The position numbers were made by a program, and so were the translations under genes. The notes under the pieces were generated by a model that saw only the letters and a program-made list of their open reading frames with translations, was not told where the DNA came from and did not search any database. This document shows, in pieces, positions 33,799 through 44,989 of a DNA stretch of 64,000 bases (position 1 is its first letter; each line of letters opens with the position of its first letter). This DNA is from Hyalella azteca (lineage: Eukaryota; Arthropoda; Malacostraca; Amphipoda; Hyalellidae). The stretch lies in assembly GCF_000764305.2 (NCBI RefSeq), contig NW_025941719.1, forward strand, positions 124,001 to 188,000. The letters are read 5' to 3'.

Positions 33799-34359
33799 TC
33801 AATGGTTGAAATATATTACGCACGGATGATAAGCTGTATAAGAAATTATAATAATATTATTTAATTGTGAATAAATTAATGAATGGGGCAAAACGATACA
33901 AGATATATCAATTATTTGACTTGGGTACTTACTGTCGTCAGTGGCGAGCGTTGCGCTGACCAATAGGAGTACCAGGACCAGAAGCGCAGTCCTCCAATCA
34001 GCATGAAGCTGAGGTTTACACCGATAACAATTTTTCGAAGCAGCATCATTCAACTTAAACCCAAGATGTTCTTTTTGTATGGTTGACTCACCAATGCCTC
34101 TTCTTATTTTAATACAAGTATTTATCTGCTTGCAAGGTTCGAATTTGCACTTAGCATTGCAACCACGCGCTCCTTGACAATTCACTGACTTAACTCCTGA
34201 AATATTACGAGGATGGCAGCGGGTTTCCGGCATTAGGTTTCTGTTCAAACCTGAACTGGGAACGTCAGAATTACGACTTGCTTCAGTGTTGCATAGTATA
34301 AATGGCCTGTTCCGTTTAGCCATTATTGTTTCAAATGAATTTCGATTTCTAGCTGTCAT
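33799..34359 (-). CDS. ATG-initiated 186-codon frame with hydrophobic segment and internal splice donor
   Basis: This is the longest non-repetitive ATG frame in the window; by a rough estimate chance would give about 0.01. Residues 1-60 are polar. Residues about 55-85 carry five spaced cysteines (NCQGARGCNAKCKFEPCKQI, then TC). Near residue 120 comes a hydrophobic run, WRTALLVLVLLLVSATLA, that looks like a signal peptide or membrane segment. Right after it, GACGACA/GTAAGTAC is a good splice donor (GT at about 33932), so the real exon may end there. Another donor-like G/GTGAGT lies at 34091. Two readings fit: a signal-anchored product, or a secreted-protein exon whose true start lies upstream. 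No family recognised. Confidence 0.35.
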   Translation of the reverse strand: MTARNRNSFETIMAKRNRPFILCNTEASRNSDVPSSGLNRNLMPETRCHPRNISGVKSVNCQGARGCNAKCKFEPCKQINTCIKIRRGIGESTIQKEHLGFKLNDAASKNCYRCKPQLHADWRTALLVLVLLLVSATLATDDSKYPSQIIDISCIVLPHSLIYSQLNNIIIISYTAYHPCVIYFNH

Positions 34360-35824
34360 CTCTACAGTACATCATTTGCAAGAACCTCCCTAATATATCC
34401 ATGGAATTCCGTTGAAAATTGCTGCTGATTTTTTGTGTATATAATTATTCACATTTTCACTTATACTCGTGCTACGGCAGGTGTATTTTTTAATTATAAC
34501 CGATGGTGCCGAATAACTTTTAATGTTTCACTTTTTCCATCAAATATCTGTAAATTGGTTTACCTGTGAGGAGAGAAAATTATATCAAATATTGTATGCT
34601 TAGTGAATTATAAATTGATTATTTTAAAATTACATTAATAATATTTATGAGGTAAACCGACATGAACTCTTTTTGCCTGCACGTGATTCTCTTCCGTTGA
34701 CGACCGAAATTGATATTCCCACGAAAGAAGTATGTTTTTATTAAAAGTTTAATTATTAAAGTTGCCAGCAATATAAAATACTTAATGAACTTTTAGTGAG
34801 CGAAAACATTTTCTGTGCACTAAATTACCTTCTTTCGATTGCTTATGATTGATTCCCACTTCAGTTTGAAAATCCCTCATCCGATCAGAACCTAATAATT
34901 TATCAATCGACGGAATAATTTTCTCATCATTATCATGTTAAAAAAAAGTAGAATGAAATAAACACGAGTTTAATAAATTGAAGTTCTTCAGAGAAATACT
35001 ACCTGCAAGGGCCATGAATATATTTTCAATATTTCTTAGCAATATAATCTGAAACGTTTCTTAAACGAACAAGAATAGGAGAAAATCATGTAGTCATTTA
35101 TATTGCTCGGCATTCATCAAATTAATGCATTACACCACCACAAGTTGCAAAGCTTGGGTACAAGCACACCGAGATCGCCTGAACCACCGCGTCCGCTGCT
35201 CCCAGGAGACCAAGCTTTATGGCCGCGACCTGCAATTCTTCCAGGAGACTCACGGCCGGCGGGGCTCTGCGCAGGTGTAGCCTGGATACCGACGCTGTGT
35301 TGTGTGTAAAACTGGGATTAATCCACGCTAAAGTATTGTCGAGTGATGTGGTTTAAAGTTTCTGAAGGGAAGTGGATTCGCATGCTTGAAACGCTTATTG
35401 AGAATTTGTTAAATTTTGCATATATATTGCCTGATGCATGTACCTAGTACATTAATTATTCAATATGATAGGCATATTGATTCTTCGATGTGCTTTATAT
35501 ATTGATTGACTGCATCTCATAGTCATTCTATACAGGCAAAAATTCAAGTCAATGAGAAGTATTTTCGCTTTACTCAGCAAATAATTGTTACTTGATCTTT
35601 CAAAATAGACTTTCCGAGGTTTTTAGACCTACGAAGTGAATACCTACGAAATTTGCACGATTAGCAAAGCATATTTGTGTTATGTCTGCTTTGCACTCGG
35701 GTCTTATTTCCGAAATAAATGTTTAATATAAAACGTCACCAGCTCATGGAAGTCAATGATTGATCTCTCCCTTACGTGACTCCAGTGAATCTCTTCCACG
35801 CATCAGCAATGCGAGTGACTTGTC
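34360..35824. other. AT-rich, no gene recognised
   Basis: An acceptor-like CTGTCATCTCTACAG lies at 34353-34367 on the plus strand with no convincing exon after it. A GC-richer patch at 35150-35290 has a short proline-rich frame that I cannot support as coding. Confidence 0.4.
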
Positions 35825-35900
35825 TGTTAACTGATGTTTACTGTTAACTGATGTTTACTGTTAACTGATGTTTACTGTTACCTGATGTTTACTGGTAACT
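35825..35900. repeat. Tandem repeat, 17-bp unit, 4.4 copies
   Basis: TGTTAACTGATGTTTAC repeats four times with one C/A change in the last full copy. GTTAAC recurs at every junction. Confidence 0.95.
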
Positions 35901-36325
35901 GAGTCCTTAACATAAGTGACATTAGCAACTTTGTTGTCCCTTATTGCGTATAACAAAAATCATGCCTGTATACTAAATGTATTTCTTTAAAAGCAACCTA
36001 GTATATACGTGTCATGTAAGACTCTTTTAATGGCCAACAAAACCCTATAGATGAGGTCATTGATATGAACACTGCATTTCAGTTCGCTAATAAACCTTAA
36101 AGTAAGGCTATTGTGTGCAGGGAGGTTCACAATTACTGCAGCATGTAAAATATGTTTAAAATCTATTTTTTGGTAAGCGTTAAAACAATTTTTTATTACG
36201 AATAAAAATGCTGAATATTACAAACTTTATGAATAGCTTATACAGAATAACGGAACGCAAGCAAGAATAGCTCGTCGCAATTACTTAACACTCTGTGGTT
36301 CTTGCCCTCTCCGCATTGATTACCC

Positions 36326-36378
36326 TCACTCCCTCTCTCCCTCTCTCCCTCTCTCCCTCTCTCCCTCTCTCCCTCTCG
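36326..36378 (+). repeat. Pyrimidine microsatellite (CCCTCTCT)n
   Basis: About six pure copies of an 8-bp pyrimidine unit, a strand-asymmetric tract able to form triplex-type structures. Confidence 0.95.
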
Positions 36379-36591
36379 TCTCTCTAAGCAAATAATTACC
36401 CTTGAATTTTTTGGTCATAAATGACATCGATCGTCATGAAGGCAGATCGTTGCCGAGAGTTGCAGGAGTAACTGAGTAAATCAAATTATCTATGGACGGG
36501 GACAGGAAGTTATGCATGCAACGGGACTAATTATAGGAGCCACAGTTCATCGTGTATGCAACTCTACCCAATAGCTGCACTTTCCCTTACT

Positions 36592-36831
36592 AAGTAAGTA
36601 CACCAGTACCCCAGTAAGTACACCAGTACCCCAGTAAGTACACCAGTACCCCAGTAAGTGCACCAGTACCCCAGTAAGTAAGCACCCCAGTAAGTACACC
36701 AGTACCCCAGTAAGTACACCAGTACCCCAGTAAGTACACCAGTACCCCAGTAAGTACACCAGCACCGCAGTAAGTACACCAGTACCCCAGTAAGTGCACC
36801 AGTACCCCAGTAAGCACAATAGTACCCCGGC
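36592..36831. repeat. Tandem repeat, 20-bp unit, about 12 copies, GTAAGT in most units
   Basis: Unit AGTAAGTACACCAGTACCCC; one unit is shortened near 36675-36690. Most plus-strand units contain GTAAGT, the ideal 5' splice-site hexamer, preceded by CCCCA. Three overlapping minus-strand frames (86-140 codons, YWGTGVLTGVLVYLL-like) are repeat translations. Confidence 0.97.
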
Positions 36832-37489
36832 AATGGACTCTCACAAACACAACCAGCAGCGGCGCAACATTTGCCTAAGCTGCACCTCCAGCAGCGATTG
36901 GAACACGGGAATAAACAAAAGACGGTAAGCACCGGTGGGAATCGAGACTCCCTGGAATGGGAATTGCACCACAAAGCAACAATCAAGCGTCAACATTGAC
37001 TACCTCTAAGGAATTTTGGAGAGAGCTTAGACAAGCGAGCTTCTGCACACATGCGCCAATCTGCGACATGATGAGACTGGGCACCAAGTTGATACACTAT
37101 GACTGAGACTATCATTGTGATGTGTTATATTGCGGCAGATTGGCTCAAAATACTTATTATTTGTAAAATAATACCTATAATTTCTTCACATTAGCTCGCG
37201 ACTGTGAAACTGAGTTCCGTGATCGTGATACCAGCTCAGCGGCGGCGGTGCATGAGTACTGCAAAAGTAGAACAAGTGATTATTTACGTATGGCGTTTCA
37301 AAGTAATGTTTCAAAAAGATTTCTATCTCAAAGAAGGTTTTCAGTTGACCATCTAGGAAACTTAGATTTTAGAAGGAATTAATTCGCTATTAATGCAAAC
37401 TATAATATTTAATTAAATATTAACTCGAATACTGCCGGTAGAGTAATTCCGAAATTAGCTTCAAGCACATGTATAAGTATTTTATCCCA
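36832..37489. other. No gene recognised
   Basis: Non-repetitive. A minus frame that continues out of the array to 36986 has no independent support. Confidence 0.4.
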
Positions 37490-37574
37490 ATGAAATCGTC
37501 AGTCTTCCGAAATTTCAGCTATAAAATCCTGCAAGCCATTTCGACTCTAGCTACTGGCATCTATGCCAGATGTG
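37490..37574 (+). CDS. Weak candidate first exon, unknown protein
   Basis: An ATG opens 28 codons plus one nucleotide (MKSSVFRNFSYKILQAISTL, then ATGIYARC), ending at the donor GATGTG/GTGAGT (37575). The first residues could form a weak hydrophobic leader. An internal acceptor, CGAAATTTCAG at 37509-37519, would instead make an internal exon from 37520. Similar in shape to the candidate at 16157 but with a weaker start context. Confidence 0.2.
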
Positions 37575-37689
37575 GTGAGTATTAATACAAACTTCTTTTC
37601 CACAGAAATTTATTTTTGGAATTCCAGTCAGGGAATTTAAATTTAATTTTTTTGTGAATGAATATTGAGCTAAAAAATTGGAGTGTTGA

Positions 37690-38022
37690 TCGACTCAACT
37701 TTGAAGCGCTTGGAAACTAGAAGGCAACCGGAGCCGAGTTAGACTCCACGGATTGATCAATTTTTGTTGGCTGCTAGAAAAGGATTGCTGTAACTGCGCT
37801 CTAAGCTTAACTTTATTGCGGTTAAACTCAGATCTAATTATGTTAATTTCAATACAGACTGTAGTCAGTTCGCAACTTTTACTTAAAAAAGAAACCAGGT
37901 CTAAATTGCGATATGAAAGTTTAACAGTTTTATACGTGCAGGAAATTAGCTTATTCATAAAAGGCACAAATTTGCCTAAAACTAATGATTGGAATTATGT
38001 GAATAATATTAGGTATATGTAA
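37690..38022 (+). pseudogene. Probable decayed non-LTR retrotransposon tail (reverse transcriptase ORF 3' end)
   Basis: In two plus-strand frames the translation resembles the C-terminal region of arthropod CR1/Jockey-type ORF2 proteins. A KRIAVTAL segment stands where these elements have QKRAIRAI-like sequence. It is followed by SQLLLKKETRSKLRYESLTV, LYVQEISLFIKGTN and finally WNYVNNIRY, in the place of the family's YIYE-LFVKKN and HNYNTRNK motifs. Several in-frame stops and at least one frame change are present, and no reverse transcriptase catalytic motif remains. The match is by eye to family consensus, so it could be mistaken. Confidence 0.38.
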
Positions 38023-39179
38023 AAACTGGTTCATGTAATAGTTATCAGCCGAGAAATAATTTGAGCTAATCTATGCTTATATTTTTCGAGTCAATAATAA
38101 AACAAAATATTTTATATTCATTTGTTTTCAAAATTTTTGGGCTATTTAATGAAATACGTTTTTGAATTAAACAGAGTTTTATTCCCAACTTTGTGCTGCC
38201 CAGAATCGAACAATTGTTTCATGAGACATCAATTACCTTTAAAATATTTAAAGAAGACACACTTTAGGTTGTAGAAAAATATCCTTGTATTAAGTTTTCG
38301 TCCGATATATAACATTATTCCGGTAAAAATACGATATGCATCTAATTTTGATTCATTATTGATTGTTAATCAGGTGAAACACATAATATCTAATAATATT
38401 ATATGATCTCGCAAAATACATATAATAATATATATAATAATAATATTATAACAATATAATATTATCTTATATATAATAAATTAATTATATGATCTCGTAA
38501 GAAGTCGCGTGCATTTTTTGCCATTTTGATCGCTCTGGCAGATCCGATTTATCTCTCAAGACATTGTGGCGGCAGGATTTAAACTATTAGTAACTCACGT
38601 CCTTATTTTTAATTAATTTAATTAACTGAAAAAGATAAGTTAATGTGTAAGTTTACCCGCATAATATATCAATCCCGCCTATATATATCAATCTTCAATG
38701 ACCACAGTGGTCACGTGACAATATAATGTTCTCGTGGCAATACAATGCACATTTCATGTTTTATTTATAAATGTTTTGTTCCGGTTTGTTCCTTCTTCAT
38801 TCAGTTTATTATAAAAAGTTGCATACAATTACACACGAGTACGATTTTCAAACTAAATGATGTAATATAGTAATTTTATTTTATTTTTGGCAGTGTAATT
38901 CATCATCAAAGTCACATGGAAAGCAAATCATTCAGATCAGGATTATTTTTATTATTAAATTCTATCAGTCTAAAAATTTGCTCATAATTTGCCGTGCATA
39001 ATTTCTTAAGTCTGCCCGACCCGTGATTACTCTTTACAGACGATGTCGAATCTGATATTTAAACAAAGATTAACCTGAATAAGACCGCTAAAAAACAGTA
39101 TAGATTCGATATTTCAATGCAGCTAATATGAATCCATGCACAAAATAAAATAGCGGTTTCAGCGTTCAGTAGGCCGTAG
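38023..39179. other. Very AT-rich, no gene recognised
   Basis: At 38390-38500 an (ATA)n-type tract is flanked by two copies of TTATATGATCTCG (38399 and 38485). No coding signal. Confidence 0.5.
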
Positions 39180-39222
39180 GCCGGTCGCCGATTCTTAACA
39201 TCGCGCAGAACATTCACAGCTT

Positions 39223-39297
39223 GTTGCGGTCTCGAACTCACAACTCACTGCTACAATTATTCTGCTGTGCTTAACAGCCCGGCCTCCTCGCCGATTC
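39223..39297 (-). mobile_element. tRNA-derived SINE head (tRNA-Ser/Leu-like)
   Basis: On the minus strand, GAGGCCGGGCTGTTAAGCAC matches the D-arm and A-box region of serine/leucine tRNAs (GTGGCCGAGTGGTTAAGG-like). Sixty bases on, GTTGTGAGTTCGAGACC gives a B box. The acceptor stem does not pair and the anticodon arm is degraded, so it is not a functional tRNA. The word AGAATCGGCGA before the A box recurs about 100 bp downstream (minus strand), suggesting a second or tandem unit. Confidence 0.55.
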
Positions 39298-39314
39298 TGA
39301 CTAGAAACTGGAGC

Positions 39315-39395
39315 AGAGCTGGGATCGAATCCGCGCCTCTCTGCGCCAATCTTGGTACTCTGAACTGTAACCACTGGTATGATGATGGTATGGTG
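39315..39395 (-). mobile_element. Second tRNA-like segment, upstream half of a dimeric SINE
   Basis: On the minus strand, CCAGTGGTTACAGTTCAGAG resembles an A-box/D-loop and GCGGATTCGATCCCAGC is a good B box, at tRNA-like spacing. It lies immediately 5' of the Ser/Leu-like head in the same orientation, so the pair may form one dimeric element. Confidence 0.4.
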
Positions 39396-39424
39396 TGATG
39401 GTTTAACCACTGGTAAGATGATGA
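39368..39424. repeat. Direct repeat of 21 bp, 36 bp apart
   Basis: TAACCACTGGTATGATGATG (39368) recurs at 39404 with T/A change. It overlaps the 5' edge of the SINE-like element. Confidence 0.7.
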
Positions 39425-39522
39425 ATCAGATGAAAACTTCGGACGCGTACCCACATTTCTCTGTAATGTAATTGTTAAGAAAAATTAAGACACAGTATCA
39501 AAGTTATTTATCTATTATATAT

Positions 39523-39637
39523 TAATTGAATATATTCAATTATATATAAAAATGAATTGAATATATAATATAAATAATAAATTTATAATCTCATTATAAT
39601 CTCAAGCCGGCATTTATAATTTCTATCAATGCCGGCT
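39523..39637. repeat. 20-bp palindrome and a 10-bp-stem hairpin
   Basis: TAATTGAATATATTCAATTA (39523-39542) is a perfect palindrome. AGCCGGCATT (39605-39614) pairs exactly with 39628-39637 across a 13-nt loop. The GC-rich stem stands out in AT-rich DNA. Confidence 0.8.
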
Positions 39638-40085
39638 CTTTTGAAAGAATGGAATTTTAACAAAAAATCAGTTTATAATCAGTCTTTCTGTCACCCATTT
39701 ACCACCCTGTGCTGGGATCGCAAAATTAGGACTAAACATCCTTGATTTTGAATCCTTCCACTACGGAAATTCAGTGGACATTCTGTGAACTCAACACTTG
39801 AAGGCACACATAGACTAGAGCAGCATTTGTTTATACTGAAAAACGAAATGTGGACATATTTCATTTTAGCCAGTGAATGAAGTGAGGAAACATTCTATTT
39901 ATCACTATAAAGTAAATGGGGACATATTTTATTGATTTACAATGGCTAGAGAGGAGCTCGTTAAAACCGGCGGCTTCAAAGCAGAAGTCCGATGCCTCGA
40001 TAAGGGGGAGGGGGCACTAGGCCCAGGCCTCCCAGGTGCCTCCTTTAAATGGACTGACGAGAGGGGAGGGCCTGATACACGGCGT
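39638..40085. other. No gene recognised
   Basis: The words GTGGACATATTTCATTT and GGGGACATATTTTATTG (39851, 39918) are related. A GC-richer patch lies at 39960-40080. No exon supported. Confidence 0.4.
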
Positions 40086-40908
40086 GGCGATGTGTGTTGA
40101 ATGTGTCATACAAGTGTGTAATTTAATGCGTTGCATTCGTGTGTGATGGGATATGTTACGTTGGTGTGTAATTGGCATGTGTTATTGAGTGACAGGATGA
40201 TCTGTGTTGGCGCATGACTGGATGTGCAGGTTTGATGAATAATAAAAGTGACAGGATGTGCAGGTTTGATGTAACTAATGGGTGTTGTTGTGTTAGTATG
40301 CGATGGGAAGCGCTGCATTAACGTGTGATAAGATATGCCGCTGTGTTAGAGTGTGCTCTAAAGTTTTGGTGTTAGCTTGCGTGTCACAAAGCTTCCTGAG
40401 TTAGTGCGGGATAGGATTATTGCGTGCCATGTTTGATGACAAGTTTTACTAGTTATTCTGCGATAAAAAGTACCAAGTGCTGATCGCAGCGATAAACACG
40501 ATATAATGATATCGTGCTGGTTGTTGCGTATTAGCATAAAATGGCACTCAGCACGCTTAAGTGATGAGTTTTGCCTGCAAGTAAGAGATGCACATAAGCG
40601 TTCGCTCACTTGTTTGTTACAAAGGCTGCGTGCAAATGTAACACAAGTATGTTCCGCTCTATTATTGGTTGTTGTGTGTATAATTGTTGCACAATAATAC
40701 TTCGCTCTATCATGTATCGCAAGTGTTGAATTAAGGGATGCAAACAATGCTTTGCTGCATTGTGCCTTACAAGTGCATATTTAGGTGTTGCATAGCAGTG
40801 CTTTGCTATATTGGATGGAATAAGTGTTGCATTTTAATCTTTATTTCAATGACGAGTAATAGCAAATTACATATTAAAAGTGTTGCCTATTAATCTTTAT
40901 TTCAATGA
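40086..40908. repeat. Decayed minisatellite, about 25-30 bp units
   Basis: Loosely periodic TGTGNGATNGGATATGTTGCG-like units run through the region with strong G/T bias on the plus strand and progressive loss of register. Short local duplications remain, such as GACAGGATGTGCAGGTTTGATG at about 40200-40270. A 31-bp direct repeat (AAGTGTTGC then TTAATCTTTATTTCAATGA) sits at 40822 and 40878. The 129-codon minus frame here is a composition effect. Confidence 0.55.
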
Positions 40909-41869
40909 GGATTGTTTGCAAATTTCGATAATTGTGATCTGATGTGAGATAATGAAGCCGCATGTCGGTGTTTTGCGAGAAAGAAATTTTCCGATTTTCA
41001 TGATTACTTAAAAAATTGTTTCGTGAACCTTTGCGTTATGAATTTCTGAGTATCATGGCAAACGTATGTATAAATAGAACGTAGATTTCACATCAGGTAG
41101 AGCAATTGAAGTACCATCACACAATTTTTTTTACACGAAAAGTGAAAAGTTTCAATCGTAAAAATTACGACAAACTTTTTTTGCATCTCGATCGTTAAAA
41201 AATTGGCCAGAAGTCGAACGCAAAGCGAGATCAAAGTCAGGCTGCGAATTCTGCACTCGAATGTAAAATTCAGGCCACTGAATTTTTTAGCCAATTCCTA
41301 ACAGGGACTCAGGGGAAAAGTTCATGCCACAGTTGCGAATTTTAAATTTTCCTCGCGGTCTGCTTAAAAAATTTCATATCTTACATGATTTAGGTTTATT
41401 GAAGTACTGCGTAGAAATCCTTAAAAAAGATGAACCCAGTGCTCGACAAAATATTTTTTGCCATCAACTTCTTACCTCAATTATTTCTTAATTTATTGCT
41501 CTCATATAATGTTGCTTGCAAAATTGCTTTCATTGCATTACTAATGCATTTCTTCTATGGGAGTTATCACATCATAATTTGTTCCGTTATTCTCCCCACT
41601 CGTATTATCATTATTATTATAATATTTATGGGCAGTAACAGCTTTCTACTAATGTTAAATGCTTTCACTAAACACACATTAGTAGAAGTCGCCAATTATT
41701 TCAACGTAATCTGCGTGTTAAAGAGCAAGTTTATGATATTAACTCTATATTGTCATCAGTAGTTACGGGAATATAAAAACAGTAATAATATCTACATAAT
41801 TACTGATAGGCCAGCTACGTGAACATTATTCACGAGTACAAATAATGTGTTCCAATATGTTCTGACATC
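40909..41869. other. AT-rich, no gene recognised
   Basis: A 110-codon plus frame at 41430-41762 is hydrophobic (Ile/Leu/Phe-rich), as expected from T-rich DNA. I see no domain. Confidence 0.4.
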
Positions 41870-42230
41870 TGTGTTGCTCTGGTGGAACTTGAAGAAGAAT
41901 CACTTCGATTATTTATCAACAACATCAGCAGTGCCGTAGAAAACAATAGTAGAATCATTTTGATTGGCAGCATTGGCACCACCACTTGAAAAAGCAGGTG
42001 ATGCCTGCTTTTGGTTTTGATGCCTGCATGTTGAATATAATCTTGATTAACAATTAACATCTGCAGGGCCATAGAAAATAGCTGCTTAGGAGCAGCATCA
42101 GGGACATAGAAAGTAGCAGGAGTATAATCTTAATAAACAGCATCAGCAAGACCATCAAGAAACAGGATAATCATCATTATTTAAAGCAAATTCTGCAGTA
42201 GCATAGGAAGTAGCAGTGGCAGGCGTGACA
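41870..42230. repeat. Degenerate repeat, about 45-70 bp units, CAG-CATAGAAA motif
   Basis: Five loosely related units carry AGCA(T/G)NAG, CCATAGAAAATAG and TAATCTTNAT blocks. An exact 9-bp hairpin, AAAAGCAGG / CCTGCTTTT (41990-42012, 5-nt loop), sits inside. Confidence 0.55.
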
Positions 42231-42401
42231 AATAAAGGTCACACATACGTCTGCTCTAAAGGTCCCTCTTTGTACGACTAAATTAATGGCAGCAGCTGCG
42301 CTTCTTTTGTGATAGACACATCGCTACTGAGGCGCTACTTTGCACGGATCTCTGAACCTAAATTTACAGAACTCCTTTAGTTTTAATTATTCTATTCTCA
42401 G

Positions 42402-42555
42402 AAGTGAACAATCTGAAGCTGACTTTAAAGAATCAAGGACTCGTCCGTCCATTGAGTTCTGGCGCAATCCGGGTACTAAAATCGACCTTAGGCCATTCCA
42501 ACTTTTATTACTAAGGGATGACCCTGAAATATTTATTGATTTTTTCAATTCTTAA
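42402..42555 (+). CDS. Candidate terminal exon, unknown protein
   Basis: A strong acceptor with a pyrimidine tract (TTTTAATTATTCTATTCTCAG, AG at 42400-42401) precedes a frame of about 50 codons ending at TAA. The peptide reads SEQSEADFKESRTRPSIEFW, then RNPGTKIDLRPFQLLLLRDD, then PEIFIDFFNS. It is charged and non-repetitive, unlike typical noise in T-rich DNA. The first base completes a codon begun in an upstream exon that I cannot locate. No domain recognised. Confidence 0.3.
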
Positions 42556-44989
42556 TATCAGCTATAAGATTGTACTACAAATCTTAGAAGCTTCAACGTC
42601 GTCAGTTTATAATTTTTGTTTAATATTTTAATTCTGGTGCAATAATTAATTGTTTTGTTTACTGGTTAGATTTATGACCATCATCCAATTAGACAGCATA
42701 AAAATTCTATATTAATATTTATAAAAAAATTCAAAACTCTAACTTCATATTATTTTTCACACCTCCATCATATACTATTGAGGTCTATTGTCCAATGAAA
42801 TCCGTCACGAAATTTTAAGAATTTCACACAGTAGTCGAAGATCGTCGATGCGAATCTCGACGAAATTCAAAATAAAATTGAATGAAAAAGATCCATCGTG
42901 TGGATTCACACGAAAAGACAAAAATAGATGCCCACGCATATATTTGCAAAGATATATTCTGATTTAAATATGTTTTTACCGGCCAAAGCAAGGTACGGAT
43001 AAGGTATGAAAATATCAAGAGAGGTAACATTTTAGAGTAGAATCGGCAGCTTTGGAAATCAATGAATTATTTCTTGAAAACTTTCGCAAGCACTTTTTAA
43101 TTTTCTGAAAATATATTTAGAAACGTTAACGATCACGAACTGCAGCGTTCCAATTAAAGCAATGAAGCCGCGACTGCAGAATCTGAACTCTCAAAAACCG
43201 GTTTTCTTTTACGGCAGGTTCGGCAACCGAAATGTTACGTGGGATGGCGCTGTCAGTAAAGTTACTTTACAGGATTTATCGAAATTGAACGTTATATTCA
43301 GTGAGTACTACGAATAATAAGTTATCAGAGCAAGTAAAAATTGAACAATATTTTTTTTCTTTCACGTTCTTCTTCTATTAAATAATAGAATCCCATGCTC
43401 CCCACTCTCTGTGAACACGTCGTGCTGTCGTTTAAGACCAGAAAAAAACGGGATAATGTTTTCAAAAAATGAGACATTTCAGTCAAAACAATGACCTCAA
43501 AATTAATAATTGAAAATAAATAATTGAATATCCACATATTTCTTGCTCATACAAACAAATCGCTTGATGCCTCAACATTTTTCAACGACTTTTTCGCTTC
43601 AATCGTCGCGTGAGCATTGCTCGCGGGATACGATGTTCGACTATCACGCCATAAATGTGGAATCTCAGTTGTGAAGAGATGCTCGTTAATCAGTTTGCTC
43701 TTCCATATGAAAACCCTGCCAACGTCCCTACTGAAAAGAGCACTCGATTGACTCGGAAATTCATAGAAATTGAACAAGAATTTTTGAACTTAGTTGGACT
43801 TTCAACCAATAAAAAATCCAGTAAATAGAGTGATTTCGTGGGCATATACGCGGCACTATGGGCAGGGTCCTGAGACGTTTTTCTCGTACTTCTAGTTTGC
43901 CTTCAGCCTCTGCCGCTGCAGGTGCGGCGTTCTCACGGCATCGCAGCGACACTCAGAGAAATAAGCAGGACACTGTTCAAATATCGATGCACTGTTTGCC
44001 CTTGTAAGGCTCATTATAACCCAATTATAGACAAGAAAACGGCGTATTAGCGCTACGTTCGCTTCCTACTCGAGCTGTGAGTAGGAATAAGTGCCCCTTT
44101 TTGGACAAAGGTACCCATTCATTTATCTGAGTATACTATCCAGAAAACCTCGCAGAAACTCCCCAATAGCAAACGCTGGGCCGAGGATGAAGCAGGCATG
44201 ATTTTTATGCCCGGTTCACCTGGCGGCAAAACATCGGTTGCCACCAAACATATTTTGCAAGGCCTCCTTATTGACGCGCGGCAGCGATACAGCGGCTCGC
44301 CACTCCCGCCGGGCATCTTGCAGCGATGCACTCACGCAATGTTTGTCCTACGACACCAAGAATTTGGAATAAGAAGAAAAAATCATCATGCAGAGGGAAA
44401 TTTCCACTTCATTTACAAAAAATTCATTCATCGTTGAAATTACCTAAAGAAATCTGGGTGCGATTGGATTGAAAGGCTAAATGTTCAGAAGAAAATCTTA
44501 CATTTAGAGCGCAGCGCAAGCAATTAAATATGTTAATTGTGAGACAATATAACTGTTCATTTTATATTCATCTTCAAATATACGAAAAGATCAATTCAAA
44601 ATGGCATAACCTACAATTGCCAACAAGCTTCACGGCCATAAATATAAGGGGCTTCGTTGCAGAGATGGAATCCTTGGCAGAATAGAGATCTTAGACATTT
44701 TCCAGAAAGTTTTCAGTCAAAATTGAATTAGCGCGTATTATTTTAAAATGATGAGAGTCGGGAGAACGAAGACGTGAGTGATTTCTTGACTATCATCGAC
44801 GGGAGAATTTCAGCCGTCAAAAATCACGTCTGTAAATTGTCTGTCAATTTTTTTAACGTTTCGTTAGAGCGGCGCCGTACAAACTCGGCCGCCTCGCCTT
44901 CGCCAAATCACAGCCACTTATTCTGGGTGCTGGGCTGACGGGTGGTGTGATGGCTTGGTGTTGCTGGGTGGTGTCGATTTGGTGTACTT
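42556..44989. other. No supported gene; GC-richer open stretch at 44083-44437
   Basis: A plus frame is open from 44083 to 44437, including EDEAGMIFMPGSPGGKTSVA, and a minus frame of 70 codons overlaps it. Both have plausible composition but no recognised family and no clear splice signals. The rest is AT-rich. AATGAAGCCGC occurs at 43161 and also at 40951 and 47602. Confidence 0.35.

Noticed and set aside
36547..36986. Membrane-protein-like minus frames (YWGTGVLTGVLVYLL)
   Set aside because: Hydrophobic periodicity comes from the 20-bp repeat and shifts between frames.
44083..44437. GSPGGKTS as a Walker A (P-loop) motif
   Set aside because: Spacing is one residue short of GxxxxGK(T/S) and no other nucleotide-binding motif follows.
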